DNA from: Psychrobacter celer | GTDB lineage: Bacteria; Pseudomonadota; Gammaproteobacteria; Pseudomonadales; Moraxellaceae | Assembly: GCF_016107555.1 (NCBI RefSeq) | Contig: NZ_JABASU010000008.1 | Location: 1-64,000, forward strand | Reading direction: 5' to 3' | DNA length: 64,000 bases | Shown here: positions 45,488 to 54,348 of the stretch, piece after piece | Numbering within the stretch: position 1 is the stretch's first letter | How the letters are laid out: each line of letters opens with the position of its first letter | Program-made: the position numbers and the translations under genes | Notes under the pieces: model-generated | What the model was told of the DNA's origin: nothing | Seen by the model: only the letters and a program-made list of their open reading frames with translations | Databases searched by the model: none

Positions 45488-46426
45488 TTAGCCGCGTGGA
45501 TGATGTTCGGCATGCAATTTTTGCAGTCTCGCTGTCGCCACATGCGTATAAATCTGTGTGGTAGACAAATCACTATGTCCAAGCAATAGCTGTACGCTGC
45601 GCAAGTCAGCACCGTGGTTGAGTAGGTGGGTGGCAAAGGCGTGACGTAAGGTATGCGGTGATAGTTCCTTATCAATACTAGCTACTTTGGCGTAACGCTT
45701 GATAAGATACCAAAAGTTTTGCCGCGTCATATAGCCGCCTTGCGCCGTCAAAAACACTGCTTGGCAATTGCCTGACTTGAGATGTGCAATCAGATCGCCA
45801 CGCCCGTAAGAAAGATAGTCCTCTAGCGCATCGCTTGCATATTCACCAAGGGGCACCAGTCGGGTTTTATTGCCTTTACCTGTGATTTGTAGCCAGCCTG
45901 CGTTTAGATTGACTTGCTCAAGCGATAAATTAATCAGCTCACTGACGCGCAGGCCGCAGGCATAGAGCACCTCTAACATGGCCTTGTCCCGTAGGCCAAG
46001 TGCGGTGCTGGTATCAGGTGCGGCAAGGAGATTATCGACATCAGCCTCGGCCAAATCCTTTGGTAACGGACGTCCAAGCTTTGGGCTTTTGATACGCTCG
46101 CAGGGATTGTCTTCGCGCAGATTGCTGGCTATCATCCATAGATAGAACTGGCGCAGGCTTGAGAGCATACGCGCTTGGGTGCGTGGGGTTTTACCATCTT
46201 GGGCAAGCAGCGAAAGGCAGTGCAGCACATCATCAGGCTGCCAGCGGGTCAGGGCGAGTGGGTTGGTCAACTCACAAGAACGCAAGTCGCGCACATAAGC
46301 ATTACGGGTACGCGTTGCCAAACCACGTGCTAGCATGGCTTGGCGAAACTCGGTGATATAGGCAGGCTCGTCATCGACAGCCAATGCTTTGGGTTGGCGC
46401 TGTTGTACGGCACGGTCACGGCTCAT
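45488..46426 (-). CDS. xerD: Tyrosine recombinase XerD
   Basis: A 312-residue site-specific recombinase resolving chromosome dimers at dif with XerC and FtsK. The N-terminal SAM-like domain (about 20-105) is followed by the catalytic domain with Arg in GLRVSELINL (about 155-165), Lys in ITGKGNKTR, HTLRHAFATHLL (His, Arg), LLGHSDLSTTQIYTHV with the tyrosine nucleophile near 291. The strong similarity to housekeeping XerD, and its core-gene neighbours, argue against a phage integrase. It begins with about 20 extra polar residues. Confidence 0.92.
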   Translation of the reverse strand: MSRDRAVQQRQPKALAVDDEPAYITEFRQAMLARGLATRTRNAYVRDLRSCELTNPLALTRWQPDDVLHCLSLLAQDGKTPRTQARMLSSLRQFYLWMIASNLREDNPCERIKSPKLGRPLPKDLAEADVDNLLAAPDTSTALGLRDKAMLEVLYACGLRVSELINLSLEQVNLNAGWLQITGKGNKTRLVPLGEYASDALEDYLSYGRGDLIAHLKSGNCQAVFLTAQGGYMTRQNFWYLIKRYAKVASIDKELSPHTLRHAFATHLLNHGADLRSVQLLLGHSDLSTTQIYTHVATARLQKLHAEHHPRG

Positions 46427-46455
46427 AGGATGCTCGGATATAGGTCAGATATAAG

Positions 46456-46782
46456 TTAACCACTTTTTTTCTTCACCACATAACGATATAGCGTCACGCT
46501 TGCTGGCGTGGTGTCATCGCCATCAATAGTGATTTCATCGGGATCAGCGTCTAGGTTGATGTTTTCTGCCAGTGTTTCTTGAGTCATCAGCTCATGACCC
46601 AGATGACGACAGAAATTTGGAATGTCGCGGGTGGTAGCAGGGTCAGTGGCCAGTATCTCAATCACCTCACCGCTATCTGCTTTTCGGATGACTCGGTGCA
46701 GCATCATCACAGGCTCAGGACAGATCAGCCCTTGCGTATCTAGGTGATGGTCAATGTCAGTATTTGGTATTGAAGTGGTCAT
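46456..46782 (-). CDS. tusA: TusA-family sulfurtransferase
   Basis: A 108-residue protein with the TusA core. The active-site motif LICPEPVMMLHRVIRK (about 19-34) contains the catalytic Cys of the CPxP signature. TusA relays sulfur from IscS for tRNA 2-thiouridine and other pathways. The C-terminal 30 residues, rich in Asp and ending VVKKKSG, extend beyond E. coli TusA (81 residues). It lies 29 nt upstream of xerD on the same strand. Confidence 0.88.
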   Translation of the reverse strand: MTTSIPNTDIDHHLDTQGLICPEPVMMLHRVIRKADSGEVIEILATDPATTRDIPNFCRHLGHELMTQETLAENINLDADPDEITIDGDDTTPASVTLYRYVVKKKSG

Positions 46783-46839
46783 AGTTATTATCGTAAAGCT
46801 AAGTAGGTAGGTTAAAGAATGGATCGTTTGTTTAATCGC

Positions 46840-47349
46840 TTACTGAGGTGTACTGTCTAGATCGTCTACGGCTGCTGTCTCTTTGTCAGTGTTTGCCACG
46901 TCTAAGAAGTTAAAAAAGCGCTTGAAACTGACTTTAAACAAAAACGCCACACCCACCCAGCAAGACAGTCCTAGCCAAGCCGTATCAGCAAATAACAAAC
47001 CGCCGAGTAGCACGATGCTTGAGACGCCGATGGTCATGATTACCATTGATGCTTGGTTTAGGCGATAACGATAAATAATAAAGGCATCATAAAGGCTGAC
47101 AGGAATGGTCAGCGCCACCAAGGCATAAGGCAGGTTATAAAATAACTGATAAAGCAGCTGACTGTCATGAAAGGCCTTGATGCTAGCGATGGTACCAAAG
47201 ACCACAAAAGCAAAAATGGCCGCATAAATCAGATAAATCGCCAGCTGGTTGGCTCGCTGCGCGCCTCTAATACGAGCAATAGCAAGCGGCGCAAAACCAT
47301 GTCGCGACTTATTAGATACAGGTTGGTTTAAAGCGGTGGTCATAATCAT
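46840..47349 (-). CDS. Unrecognised four-helix membrane protein
   Basis: A 169-residue protein with four predicted transmembrane segments (about 35-55, 68-88, 100-120 and 122-142) and charged ends. The N-terminus is basic (RHGFAPLAIARIRGAQRANQ) and the C-terminal tail acidic. I do not recognise the family. It lies 57 nt upstream of tusA on the same strand, downstream of ruvX and separated from it by a small inverted-repeat element at 47376-47457. An ATG two codons in is an equal start choice. Confidence 0.5.
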   Translation of the reverse strand: MIMTTALNQPVSNKSRHGFAPLAIARIRGAQRANQLAIYLIYAAIFAFVVFGTIASIKAFHDSQLLYQLFYNLPYALVALTIPVSLYDAFIIYRYRLNQASMVIMTIGVSSIVLLGGLLFADTAWLGLSCWVGVAFLFKVSFKRFFNFLDVANTDKETAAVDDLDSTPQ

Positions 47350-47375
47350 CAGTCGTATATATTGGTTTAGAGGAT

Positions 47376-47457
47376 GGGCGTGGCAATATCTAAGCGTTAA
47401 ATACTAGCCGTCCGCTTGTGCGCGACTACCTGCGCGTCACTGCTTGAGGACACGCCC
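47376..47457. mobile_element. Short inverted-repeat element related to the one at 3771
   Basis: Left end GGGCGTGGC and right end GGACACGCCC form a short imperfect inverted repeat of the same family as the 3771-3885 element (both right ends read ACACGCCC followed by TAG). The right boundary falls inside the ruvX stop codon. At 82 nt it has no coding capacity. Confidence 0.35.
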
Positions 47458-48038
47458 TAGTCAGGCTTGATCGCATCGATAGCCAAGCTGCTATTTGGAT
47501 CGGCAAAATACGTCGACATCAAAATACACGCAGAGATATCATCAATCGGGTCGCGCTCGTTTTGGATCCAGCCATTCTCCCACGCGATTTCACGCGCTGC
47601 TACCGACGTCAGACGCTCATCACACAGCGTCACAGTCACTGGTAGACGCTGCTCCATGACTCTATGCGCCAGCCGCCGCGCAAATTTGTGCGCCCGTTTA
47701 GAGAGCATGGAGCTGCTACCGTCCATATTTAGTGGTAAGCCGACCACCACCTTTGCCACGCCCCATACTTTTATGATACCCAGTAAGTTGTCCCAGTCAG
47801 GTTGACCATTGTTCATCGCCAAGATATCAAAGGCGCGTGCGGTTTGGGTCAAGCTATTACCGAGTGCCATGCCCATTTTTTTGACACCATAATCTAGCGC
47901 CAAAATAAGATGCGGCTTTATTTCTGGCTCAGAGTCGCTAAGACCGTTGATGTTAGACTCATTACTGTTAATGCTATTTATATCAAAATCATGATCTGCA
48001 GCTTCTTTGCTATCTACCATAAAAGTACTATCCACCAT
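47457..48038 (-). CDS. ruvX: Holliday-junction resolvase-like protein RuvX/YqgF
   Basis: A 193-residue RNase H-fold protein. The active-site strand is LALDYGVKKMGMALG (about 44-58) with the catalytic Asp, then VVGLPLNMDGS and CDERLTS with the acidic residue. YqgF processes pre-16S rRNA and is a predicted Holliday-junction nuclease. The 38 N-terminal residues are a polar, Asp/Ser/Asn-rich extension not found in E. coli YqgF (138 residues). It follows algH by 50 nt, the classical YqgE-YqgF pair. Confidence 0.9.
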   Translation of the reverse strand: MVDSTFMVDSKEAADHDFDINSINSNESNINGLSDSEPEIKPHLILALDYGVKKMGMALGNSLTQTARAFDILAMNNGQPDWDNLLGIIKVWGVAKVVVGLPLNMDGSSSMLSKRAHKFARRLAHRVMEQRLPVTVTLCDERLTSVAAREIAWENGWIQNERDPIDDISACILMSTYFADPNSSLAIDAIKPD

Positions 48039-48088
48039 AGTGACGGCTATCCTTTATTTTTTTATCTGTATTCATAGAGCATATGCTA

Positions 48089-48652
48089 TTAAGCATGACC
48101 GATGTCACTGCTAAGATAGTCAAAGTTGACGCCGATTTTGTCAGCAGCGATCTGCCAGCGCTCCGCAAACGGGGTATCAAACAACAAGTTGAGATCCGCT
48201 GGACACACCAGCCAGTCACCACTTGCAAGCTCACGCTCTAACTGGTCTTTGCCCCAGCTGGCATGCCCCAAGCACAGATGATAGTGACCAACGCCTTGGC
48301 CTGCGGCGATACGCTTGAGGATATCTTGGCTGGTGGTGATACAGACATTCTCTGAAATAGCAAACGACGATGCCCACTCCGGCTGGCCAGTATGCAGCAC
48401 AAAACCGACCTCAGGATACATCGGCCCGCCTTCTAAGGCCACGTCTTCCATCACTTGCGAGTCGGTCACTTCGATGCTCAGATCCTCTAATAGCTTGCCC
48501 ACGCGCGACTGCTCTAAGGGACGATTGACCATCAGACCAAGCGCGCCATGTGCATCATGACGACAGATATAAATCAGCGCCTGCTCAAACCGTGGGTCTG
48601 GCAGCTCTGGTGCCGCGATTAAGAAATGATGGGTCAAATTGGCTTTAGACAT
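48089..48652 (-). CDS. algH: YqgE/AlgH family protein (UPF0301)
   Basis: A 187-residue protein matching the YqgE/AlgH family: [29 protein letters not shown]-type opening, [11 protein letters not shown], and [18 protein letters not shown] near the C-terminus. The alginate-regulator name from Pseudomonas does not imply that function here; the biochemical role is unclear. It is directly upstream of ruvX on the same strand. A 261-nt gap to recN shows nothing distinctive. Confidence 0.9.
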   Translation of the reverse strand: MSKANLTHHFLIAAPELPDPRFEQALIYICRHDAHGALGLMVNRPLEQSRVGKLLEDLSIEVTDSQVMEDVALEGGPMYPEVGFVLHTGQPEWASSFAISENVCITTSQDILKRIAAGQGVGHYHLCLGHASWGKDQLERELASGDWLVCPADLNLLFDTPFAERWQIAADKIGVNFDYLSSDIGHA

Positions 48653-48913
48653 AGAAGCAACTGCAACCTAATAATAAAATCAACAATAAAAAGATAAAGA
48701 CATTACTACATTAAAAACACAACCACACCGGCAAGAGAAGATTATATGGCGATGATGACCAAAAAAATCAACCAAAGCAAATATTTAGCAGCGGTTTGAT
48801 TTTAGTAATCTCGCTCTCAATGGTTTTTTAGCCCTGCGCTCGCTGTTTTAAAATAGGCTAACGATATCCCCCTATGCAGAGCAGAGAGGGCACTGTGCAG
48901 GATAGCAAACGCC

Positions 48914-50596
48914 TTATTTGACATCCGTTAGTAAGCTACGAGCGTGATCACGAGTGACCTCCGTGATGGTCACGCCGCCCGACATGCGTGCCAGCTCATC
49001 GACTTGCGCGTTATCTGTCAAGATGACCAGCTCACTTTCGGTTTGCTCGTCATGATGTTTTTGTACCAAGATATGTTGGTGCGCTTGCGCGGCGACCTGT
49101 GCTTGGTGCGTGATGGCCAGTAGCTGCTGAGTCTGCCCCAGTTTACGCAGGAGCTCACCGACCACCTGCGCGGTGCCGCCACTGATACCGACATCGACCT
49201 CGTCAAAGACCAACATAGGCTTAGCGGCATCATTGTCCGCATTGGTGGCTTGTAGCACTTGCATCACCAGTGCCATCCGCGACAGCTCCCCGCCTGAAGC
49301 GATTTTATGCAGCGGCTGCATGGGCATACCGACATTGGCGCTAAACAACAAATCGATGTCATGACAACCTTGCGCATTATATTGGCTTGGGTCGGGTTTT
49401 TTGGTAAAGACAAACTTACAGCGCGCATTGGGTAGCGCTAGTGGCTGCAGCTGCTGGACCAGTTGTTTGCTGATATGTGGTGCGGCTTTTTCGCGTGCTT
49501 TTTGGAGTTTGGTGGCCAGCAGCAGATATTGCTGCCACGCTTGCTCGATTTGCGCGGCCATGGCATCACTACTTGGTTCGTTTTCTAATTGTTCTAATTG
49601 CGCTTGCCAGTGGTTGGCTTCCTCAATCAAATCAACGGCGGGTAAGCCGTGCTTGCGCGAGAGGCGATGACCGAGGCTGATGAGATTGTCTAAGGTTTGC
49701 AAGCGCTCAGGGTCGGGCAGTTGTTGTTCGGCATAATCTGATAGTAATCCTGTGACTTCGGTGATTTGCTGCTGAGCCAGATGTAGCTGCTCTGAGGCTT
49801 GCTCAAACGTCTGACTGACTCCCAGTTGATTATCACACAGCTTGATCGCTTGTCCAAGCAGGGTCATGACGTCTGGCTCATCGGTATCGTTGTCGAGCAA
49901 ATGCAGGCCATGACTGGCTTCCATCATCAAAGCTTCAATATTAGACAGCTCTTCGTGCTCCGCTTCGATGTCGGTATAATCAACAGCGAGGAGCGGCTCG
50001 ATGTCTGCCAGCTGGCTTTGTAACAGCTGGATACGGTCATGGCGCAGCGCTTCGCGGCTGGCAATCTCATCAGCGCGGCGTTTTAGCTGCTGATAGTGTT
50101 GATAGCTGCTCGCGGTTTGCGCAGCCAGTGTGGTGGTTTGTGCCATGGCATCCAACCACTGCACCACAAACTGCGGCTTTAGTAGTGCTTGCTGGGCGTG
50201 CTGGCTATGAATATTGACCAACAGTGTACCGAGGCTCTTTAGCTCAGCTAAGCTGACGGGCGTACCATTTAACCAAGCCTTTGAGCGCCCTGTTTGGCTA
50301 AGCTGGCGACGAATCAACACATCTGGCTCATCTAAGGCGCGATCATGCTCAGCAAACCACTCTGCGACAAGTGCATTGTTTACCACATCAAACTGAGCAT
50401 AGATATCGGCATGTGCCGCCCCATGTCTGATCATGGCGCTGTCGGCTCGCTCACCTGCACACAACGACAGCGCATCGAGCAGCAGCGACTTACCGGCACC
50501 TGTCTCACCGGTGATGACGTTAAAGCCTTCCGCCATACTCAGCTCATGCTGAGCGATCAATGCAAACTGATGTAAAGTGAGTGATACTAGCATCAA
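48914..50596 (-). CDS. recN: DNA repair protein RecN
   Basis: A 560-residue SMC-like ATPase of double-strand-break repair. Walker A is GETGAGKS (about 30-37); the ABC signature and Walker B appear near the end (ASGGELSRM, VFDEVDVGISGGTA), with the coiled-coil arms between about 160 and 365. Length agrees with E. coli RecN (553). It is often LexA-regulated in other bacteria; I do not see a clear SOS box upstream by eye. It is a single gene. Confidence 0.95.
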   Translation of the reverse strand: MMLVSLTLHQFALIAQHELSMAEGFNVITGETGAGKSLLLDALSLCAGERADSAMIRHGAAHADIYAQFDVVNNALVAEWFAEHDRALDEPDVLIRRQLSQTGRSKAWLNGTPVSLAELKSLGTLLVNIHSQHAQQALLKPQFVVQWLDAMAQTTTLAAQTASSYQHYQQLKRRADEIASREALRHDRIQLLQSQLADIEPLLAVDYTDIEAEHEELSNIEALMMEASHGLHLLDNDTDEPDVMTLLGQAIKLCDNQLGVSQTFEQASEQLHLAQQQITEVTGLLSDYAEQQLPDPERLQTLDNLISLGHRLSRKHGLPAVDLIEEANHWQAQLEQLENEPSSDAMAAQIEQAWQQYLLLATKLQKAREKAAPHISKQLVQQLQPLALPNARCKFVFTKKPDPSQYNAQGCHDIDLLFSANVGMPMQPLHKIASGGELSRMALVMQVLQATNADNDAAKPMLVFDEVDVGISGGTAQVVGELLRKLGQTQQLLAITHQAQVAAQAHQHILVQKHHDEQTESELVILTDNAQVDELARMSGGVTITEVTRDHARSLLTDVK

Positions 50597-51212
50597 CGCC
50601 TCTCATGACAGACAATGAGTTTCACCGATTCTTTAGATGAAGTCATCGCTAAAATAGAATAAATACAACGATAAAATGGCTCGTTTATGGTACTCAATAG
50701 ACTATAGTGATTGGCAAATATTATGGTGGCAAACGCCGCTAAATACAAATCATAAAGCCGCGCAATAACATAAATCTCTGCAGCCCGCTTTGGATAAAGT
50801 CAGCGGCCCACCGGTGGCACCTCTTGCGCCTGCCGCAACATTTTCCTTGCCCCTGTAACAAACTTTATAGATATAATGTGGTAGCATAATCTCACATAAT
50901 GACAAACGCTTGCTAGCTTGTTTTATGCTTGTCGTCTGATAATGATAAGTCATCTTATCGTAATATCTCATCGATACCATAGTCGGCATACGCGGGTAGG
51001 CATCTTAAGTTGTCAACCAGATGTCAACCAGATATTAAGGCTGATGTCAGTATGTGTGCGAGTCTGTGTCCGCGATTGGGCAAAGACTGTCACTCGATCG
51101 AATACAGCACATTTATATAGTAGGCTAGGCCGCTTGCAATGCTGATTCATAAAGTCATTTCATCTGTACTTATTTTTTAGTTTTACCATAATTATTTGAT
51201 AAGGAAGCCACT
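50597..51212. other. Divergent region recN/ppnP, 616 nt
   Basis: Short frames on both strands (for example 50750-50989) have no family resemblance. No RNA gene or strong hairpin is visible. Promoters for recN and ppnP should be here. Confidence 0.4.
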
Positions 51213-51548
51213 ATGACAGCGGCGCAATTTACCAATGTAACAGTCAATGCTCATGCGACGGTCTCTTATGATGGTCGTTGCTCAAGCCATACCATTATGT
51301 TTGAGGATGGACGTCATAAGACGCTAGGCATCATCTTACCTTGTGATAATTTGGTGGAGCATTATCATTTTAGTACCAATACTTCTGAGCGTATCGAGAT
51401 CACCAGCGGGGAGTGCGAGGTCAAAATAAATGGTGAGGAAGCGTTTAGCTACTACCGTGCAGGCCAGTCATTTGTGGTCGAAGGCAACAGCGGCTTTAAC
51501 CTCAGAACCGAAGAGATCGTACAGTATATCTGTCATTTAGAAGGCTAA
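51213..51548 (+). CDS. ppnP: Pyrimidine/purine nucleoside phosphorylase PpnP
   Basis: A 111-residue cupin-fold enzyme of the former DUF1255/YaiE family. The pattern KTLGIILPC, SERIEITSGECEVKIN and RAGQSFVVEGNSGFNL fits the family closely. PpnP phosphorolyses various nucleosides. AAGGA precedes the ATG. It is about 15 residues longer than E. coli PpnP, with the extra length in the N-terminal third (about 20-35). A terminator follows at 51691. Confidence 0.85.
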   Translation: MTAAQFTNVTVNAHATVSYDGRCSSHTIMFEDGRHKTLGIILPCDNLVEHYHFSTNTSERIEITSGECEVKINGEEAFSYYRAGQSFVVEGNSGFNLRTEEIVQYICHLEG

Positions 51549-51690
51549 AGACGCATACACTAAGCCATTGGCGCAAGTCCGCGCCTACCTGCATTTTGCT
51601 AGATAATCTACATATAGTCTCCTTAGCAAAATCAACCAAATTAGGTACTCATCAAGCGTCACCCCAAATAAAAACCTCAATCGATCGCGG

Positions 51691-51728
51691 ATAAACCATA
51701 TCAGTCGGTATGGTTTATTTGTTTTTGA
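51691..51728 (+). terminator. Rho-independent terminator after ppnP
   Basis: ATAAACCATA and TATGGTTTAT form a perfect 10-bp stem followed by a T-rich run. Confidence 0.7.
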
Positions 51729-51816
51729 TGAGGCTGCACTGTTTTTTTATTGTTGTTTTTTATCGTTACTTCTTATCGCTTTAGCGATATCCATTTGATA
51801 CTTAAGTAGGCCTATT

Positions 51817-52587
51817 ATGGCAAAACCCATTTATTTTTATGGCATTCATGCAATTGATGCCTTACTCAAACATCGTCCGCTCGATGGTCTTAGCTTGTTT
51901 GTCCAACAAGGCCGTGACAGCGACCCTCACGTGCAAGGAATCATGGCCGAAGCCGAGGCCAATGGCATCAGTATTCAGCCCACACAAAAAGACAAGCTGA
52001 CCCAGCTGTGCGGCAGCCCGCAGCACCAGGGCGTGGTGCTTAATGCCCGCCCTCTAGGTTTTGCTGACGAAGCGCTGCTAGACACCATCGCGGGGCGCGA
52101 GCAGTGTTTGTTGCTGATACTCGATCAAATCACTGATGCGCATAACTTCGGTGCGTGTTTGCGTACAGCTGTTGCGATGGGCGTGGATGCGGTGGTTTGT
52201 CCAAAACATCACGCCGCCAGTCTCACCCCAACAGTGGCAAAAGTCTCTGTAGGCGCCGCTGAGCTGATGCCGATTGTCAGTGTGACCAATTTGGCGCGTA
52301 CGCTTGACCACATCAAAAACGCTGGTGTATTTGTGTTTGGTACGGCGCTTAGTGATGCGGCCAAGCCCATACATGCAGCGGACTTGACCGGCAAAACGGC
52401 CATTATCATGGGTTCAGAAGGAGAGGGCATGCGCCGATTGACCACAGAGCGCTGTGATGAGCTGGTCTATATCCCGATGTTGGGCAATGAGCATGGCAAC
52501 TTACAAAGCCTAAACGTCAGCGTGGCTACCGGTATGGCGCTGTATGAGGTCAATCGGCAGCGTACTTTAGCTGCTGGGCAAGCGTAA
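51817..52587 (+). CDS. rlmB: 23S rRNA (guanosine-2'-O-)-methyltransferase RlmB
   Basis: A 256-residue SPOUT methyltransferase methylating Gm2251 of 23S rRNA. An N-terminal L30e-like domain (about 1-80) is followed by the trefoil-knot domain with LDQITDAHNFGACLRTA (about 103-119), MGSEGEGMRRL and SLNVSVATGMALYE. These are the SpoU motifs 1-3. The C-terminus ends 38 nt inside the convergent coaE gene, an overlap of both coding regions. Confidence 0.93.
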   Translation: MAKPIYFYGIHAIDALLKHRPLDGLSLFVQQGRDSDPHVQGIMAEAEANGISIQPTQKDKLTQLCGSPQHQGVVLNARPLGFADEALLDTIAGREQCLLLILDQITDAHNFGACLRTAVAMGVDAVVCPKHHAASLTPTVAKVSVGAAELMPIVSVTNLARTLDHIKNAGVFVFGTALSDAAKPIHAADLTGKTAIIMGSEGEGMRRLTTERCDELVYIPMLGNEHGNLQSLNVSVATGMALYEVNRQRTLAAGQA

Positions 52588-53236
52588 GATAGTTTTGGTG
52601 TAGCGGCTCCAGCTGTGCATACAGAGCCGCTAGGTCGCGATCGTTTAAGATGACATCATCAGCGTGACGGTTGCGCGCTTCGCGGCTTAATTGATTGAGC
52701 ATGATGGCTTTGATCTTTTGGACACTTTGCTCATCACGCTGGCTGGCGCGCTCAAGCTGGGTGTCTTCGCTGGCATCAATCACCAGTACTCGTTGGCACA
52801 AGTTTGCCAGCCCCGCTTCTGCCGCCTCTATGAGTAGCGGCGCGGACAGCACCACATAAGGCGAAGTGCTGGCGGCTAGCTGTGCTTTTGCCGCTTCTCT
52901 TATCGCTGGGTGAGTAATGGCTTCAAGCTCGATGAGCGCCTCAGGATGAGTAAAAACGTGCGTACGCACCGCCGCTCTGTCCATCGAGCCGTCGCCATTT
53001 AACACCCAATCGCCAAATTTTCTTTGAATTTTGCGCAATGTCGCGCTGCCTTTTGCCACCACCTCATGGGCGATCACATCAGCATCGATAATATTGATGC
53101 CTTGCTGCGCAAACCAGTCACTAGCGGCAGATTTGCCACTACCGATACCGCCTGTCAATCCGACCACCAGTGTCTTGCTTTGCTTTTGGTGGGTTTGCGG
53201 TTTGTGAGAATAAGGTGAAGCGTTAGCGTTTGACAT
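52550..53236 (-). CDS. coaE: Dephospho-CoA kinase CoaE
   Basis: A 228-residue P-loop kinase for the last step of CoA synthesis. The P-loop is GLTGGIGSGKSA (about 26-37), then the DADVIAHEV motif and VLSAPLLIEA. The first 22 residues are a polar Gln/His/Lys-rich extension beyond the E. coli protein. It follows pilD in transcription order (pilB-pilC-pilD-coaE), an arrangement common in gammaproteobacteria. Its 3' end overlaps rlmB by 38 nt in opposite orientation. Confidence 0.93.
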   Translation of the reverse strand: MSNANASPYSHKPQTHQKQSKTLVVGLTGGIGSGKSAASDWFAQQGINIIDADVIAHEVVAKGSATLRKIQRKFGDWVLNGDGSMDRAAVRTHVFTHPEALIELEAITHPAIREAAKAQLAASTSPYVVLSAPLLIEAAEAGLANLCQRVLVIDASEDTQLERASQRDEQSVQKIKAIMLNQLSREARNRHADDVILNDRDLAALYAQLEPLHQNYLTLAQQLKYAAD

Positions 53237-53420
53237 AATAATGACTTATCTGACCGATATGATAGAGATGATAGAGATGAAAACGTGAGCAGCTGTTTTG
53301 CCCAATCTGTGCTGATGATTTGAGGCTGGCACAAAGATGAGAGAGGTAAGCGCCATTGCCACTTACCCTGCTACTTTTACAGTATGTTTTTTAAAACGTA
53401 TGGTAAAACTCACGCCTGTT

Positions 53421-54323
53421 TTAATAAGTATACATGCCTAAGTACCAACTGACGATATCTGTGCCATATAATAAGGCGACAATACCGGCAATAGCAATGT
53501 AAGGGCCGAAGGCAAAGGGTCTGCTCTCGCCTTGTTTTTTCATTAAGATCAGCCCGACGATAGAGCCGAGCAGGGAGGAGAGTAAGATGATAAGCGGTAG
53601 CATCATAGGCCCCAGCCAAGCGCCCAATACGGCCAACAACTTAAAGTCGCCCTGACCCATGCCGTGTTTTTTGGTGATCAAATAAAACAGCTTCACCACC
53701 ACCCATAATGACAAAAACCCCAACAGTAACCCCCAAATAGACTGGCTGGGTGAGACAAACCAGCCTTGGCTGTTGACTGCTAGACCTAGCCCCGCCAAAG
53801 GGAAGGTTAAGCGATCAGGGAGGAGCTGAGTATCAAAATCGATACCGGTTAAGGCGATTAGCGTCCATACTAAGACCAATGCCGACAAGCCTGTTGCACT
53901 CACCCCAAATTGATAAATGATCAGCACAGAGAGTAGGGCGGTGATCAGCTCCACCAGCGGATAGCGGATACCGATGGCGGCGTTACAAGCAGCGCAGCGC
54001 CCGCGCAGCATCAGCCAACTGATCAAAGGGATGTTTTGATACCAGGTGATTTTATGAGCGCAGTGCGGGCAGCGCGACGCCGGCCGACTCAAGGTAATGG
54101 CGTTGTCGCCTGCGACGATACGGGTCAGTGGCTGCGTATGCTCGCGCGGCATGTCTGCTTGCTCAGCCAGAAACTGACTACATTCTTGCCGCCAGCTTGC
54201 AAACATCATCAGCGGGAGCCGATGGATGACCACATTTAAAAAACTACCGACACAAAGCCCTAATAACCCAAATACGACCAAAGCCACGGTCGTATTGTCT
54301 TGTAATAACTGTATAAATTGCAT
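53421..54323 (-). CDS. pilD: Type IV prepilin peptidase/N-methyltransferase PilD
   Basis: A 300-residue polytopic membrane aspartic protease that cleaves and N-methylates prepilins. The cytoplasmic loop has two CxxC pairs (CPHC and CAAC, about 80-120), and the catalytic aspartates are in GIDFDTQLLPD (about 156-166) and GQGDFKLLAVLGAW (about 215-228). The start at 54323 has AAGGA 11 nt upstream and begins directly before the first membrane helix; a 24-codon extension into pilC-overlapping sequence is less likely. It sits 25 nt after pilC. Confidence 0.92.
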   Translation of the reverse strand: MQFIQLLQDNTTVALVVFGLLGLCVGSFLNVVIHRLPLMMFASWRQECSQFLAEQADMPREHTQPLTRIVAGDNAITLSRPASRCPHCAHKITWYQNIPLISWLMLRGRCAACNAAIGIRYPLVELITALLSVLIIYQFGVSATGLSALVLVWTLIALTGIDFDTQLLPDRLTFPLAGLGLAVNSQGWFVSPSQSIWGLLLGFLSLWVVVKLFYLITKKHGMGQGDFKLLAVLGAWLGPMMLPLIILLSSLLGSIVGLILMKKQGESRPFAFGPYIAIAGIVALLYGTDIVSWYLGMYTY

Positions 54324-54348
54324 GAAATCGCAGTCCTTGAGTGAGGTA

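Noticed and set aside
45488-46426. Tyrosine recombinase considered as an integrase of a mobile element
   Set aside because: Motifs and length match housekeeping XerD, and no att-like repeats or cargo genes are near.
50750-50989. 79-codon minus-strand frame between recN and ppnP
   Set aside because: No family resemblance and no start signal; probably intergenic.
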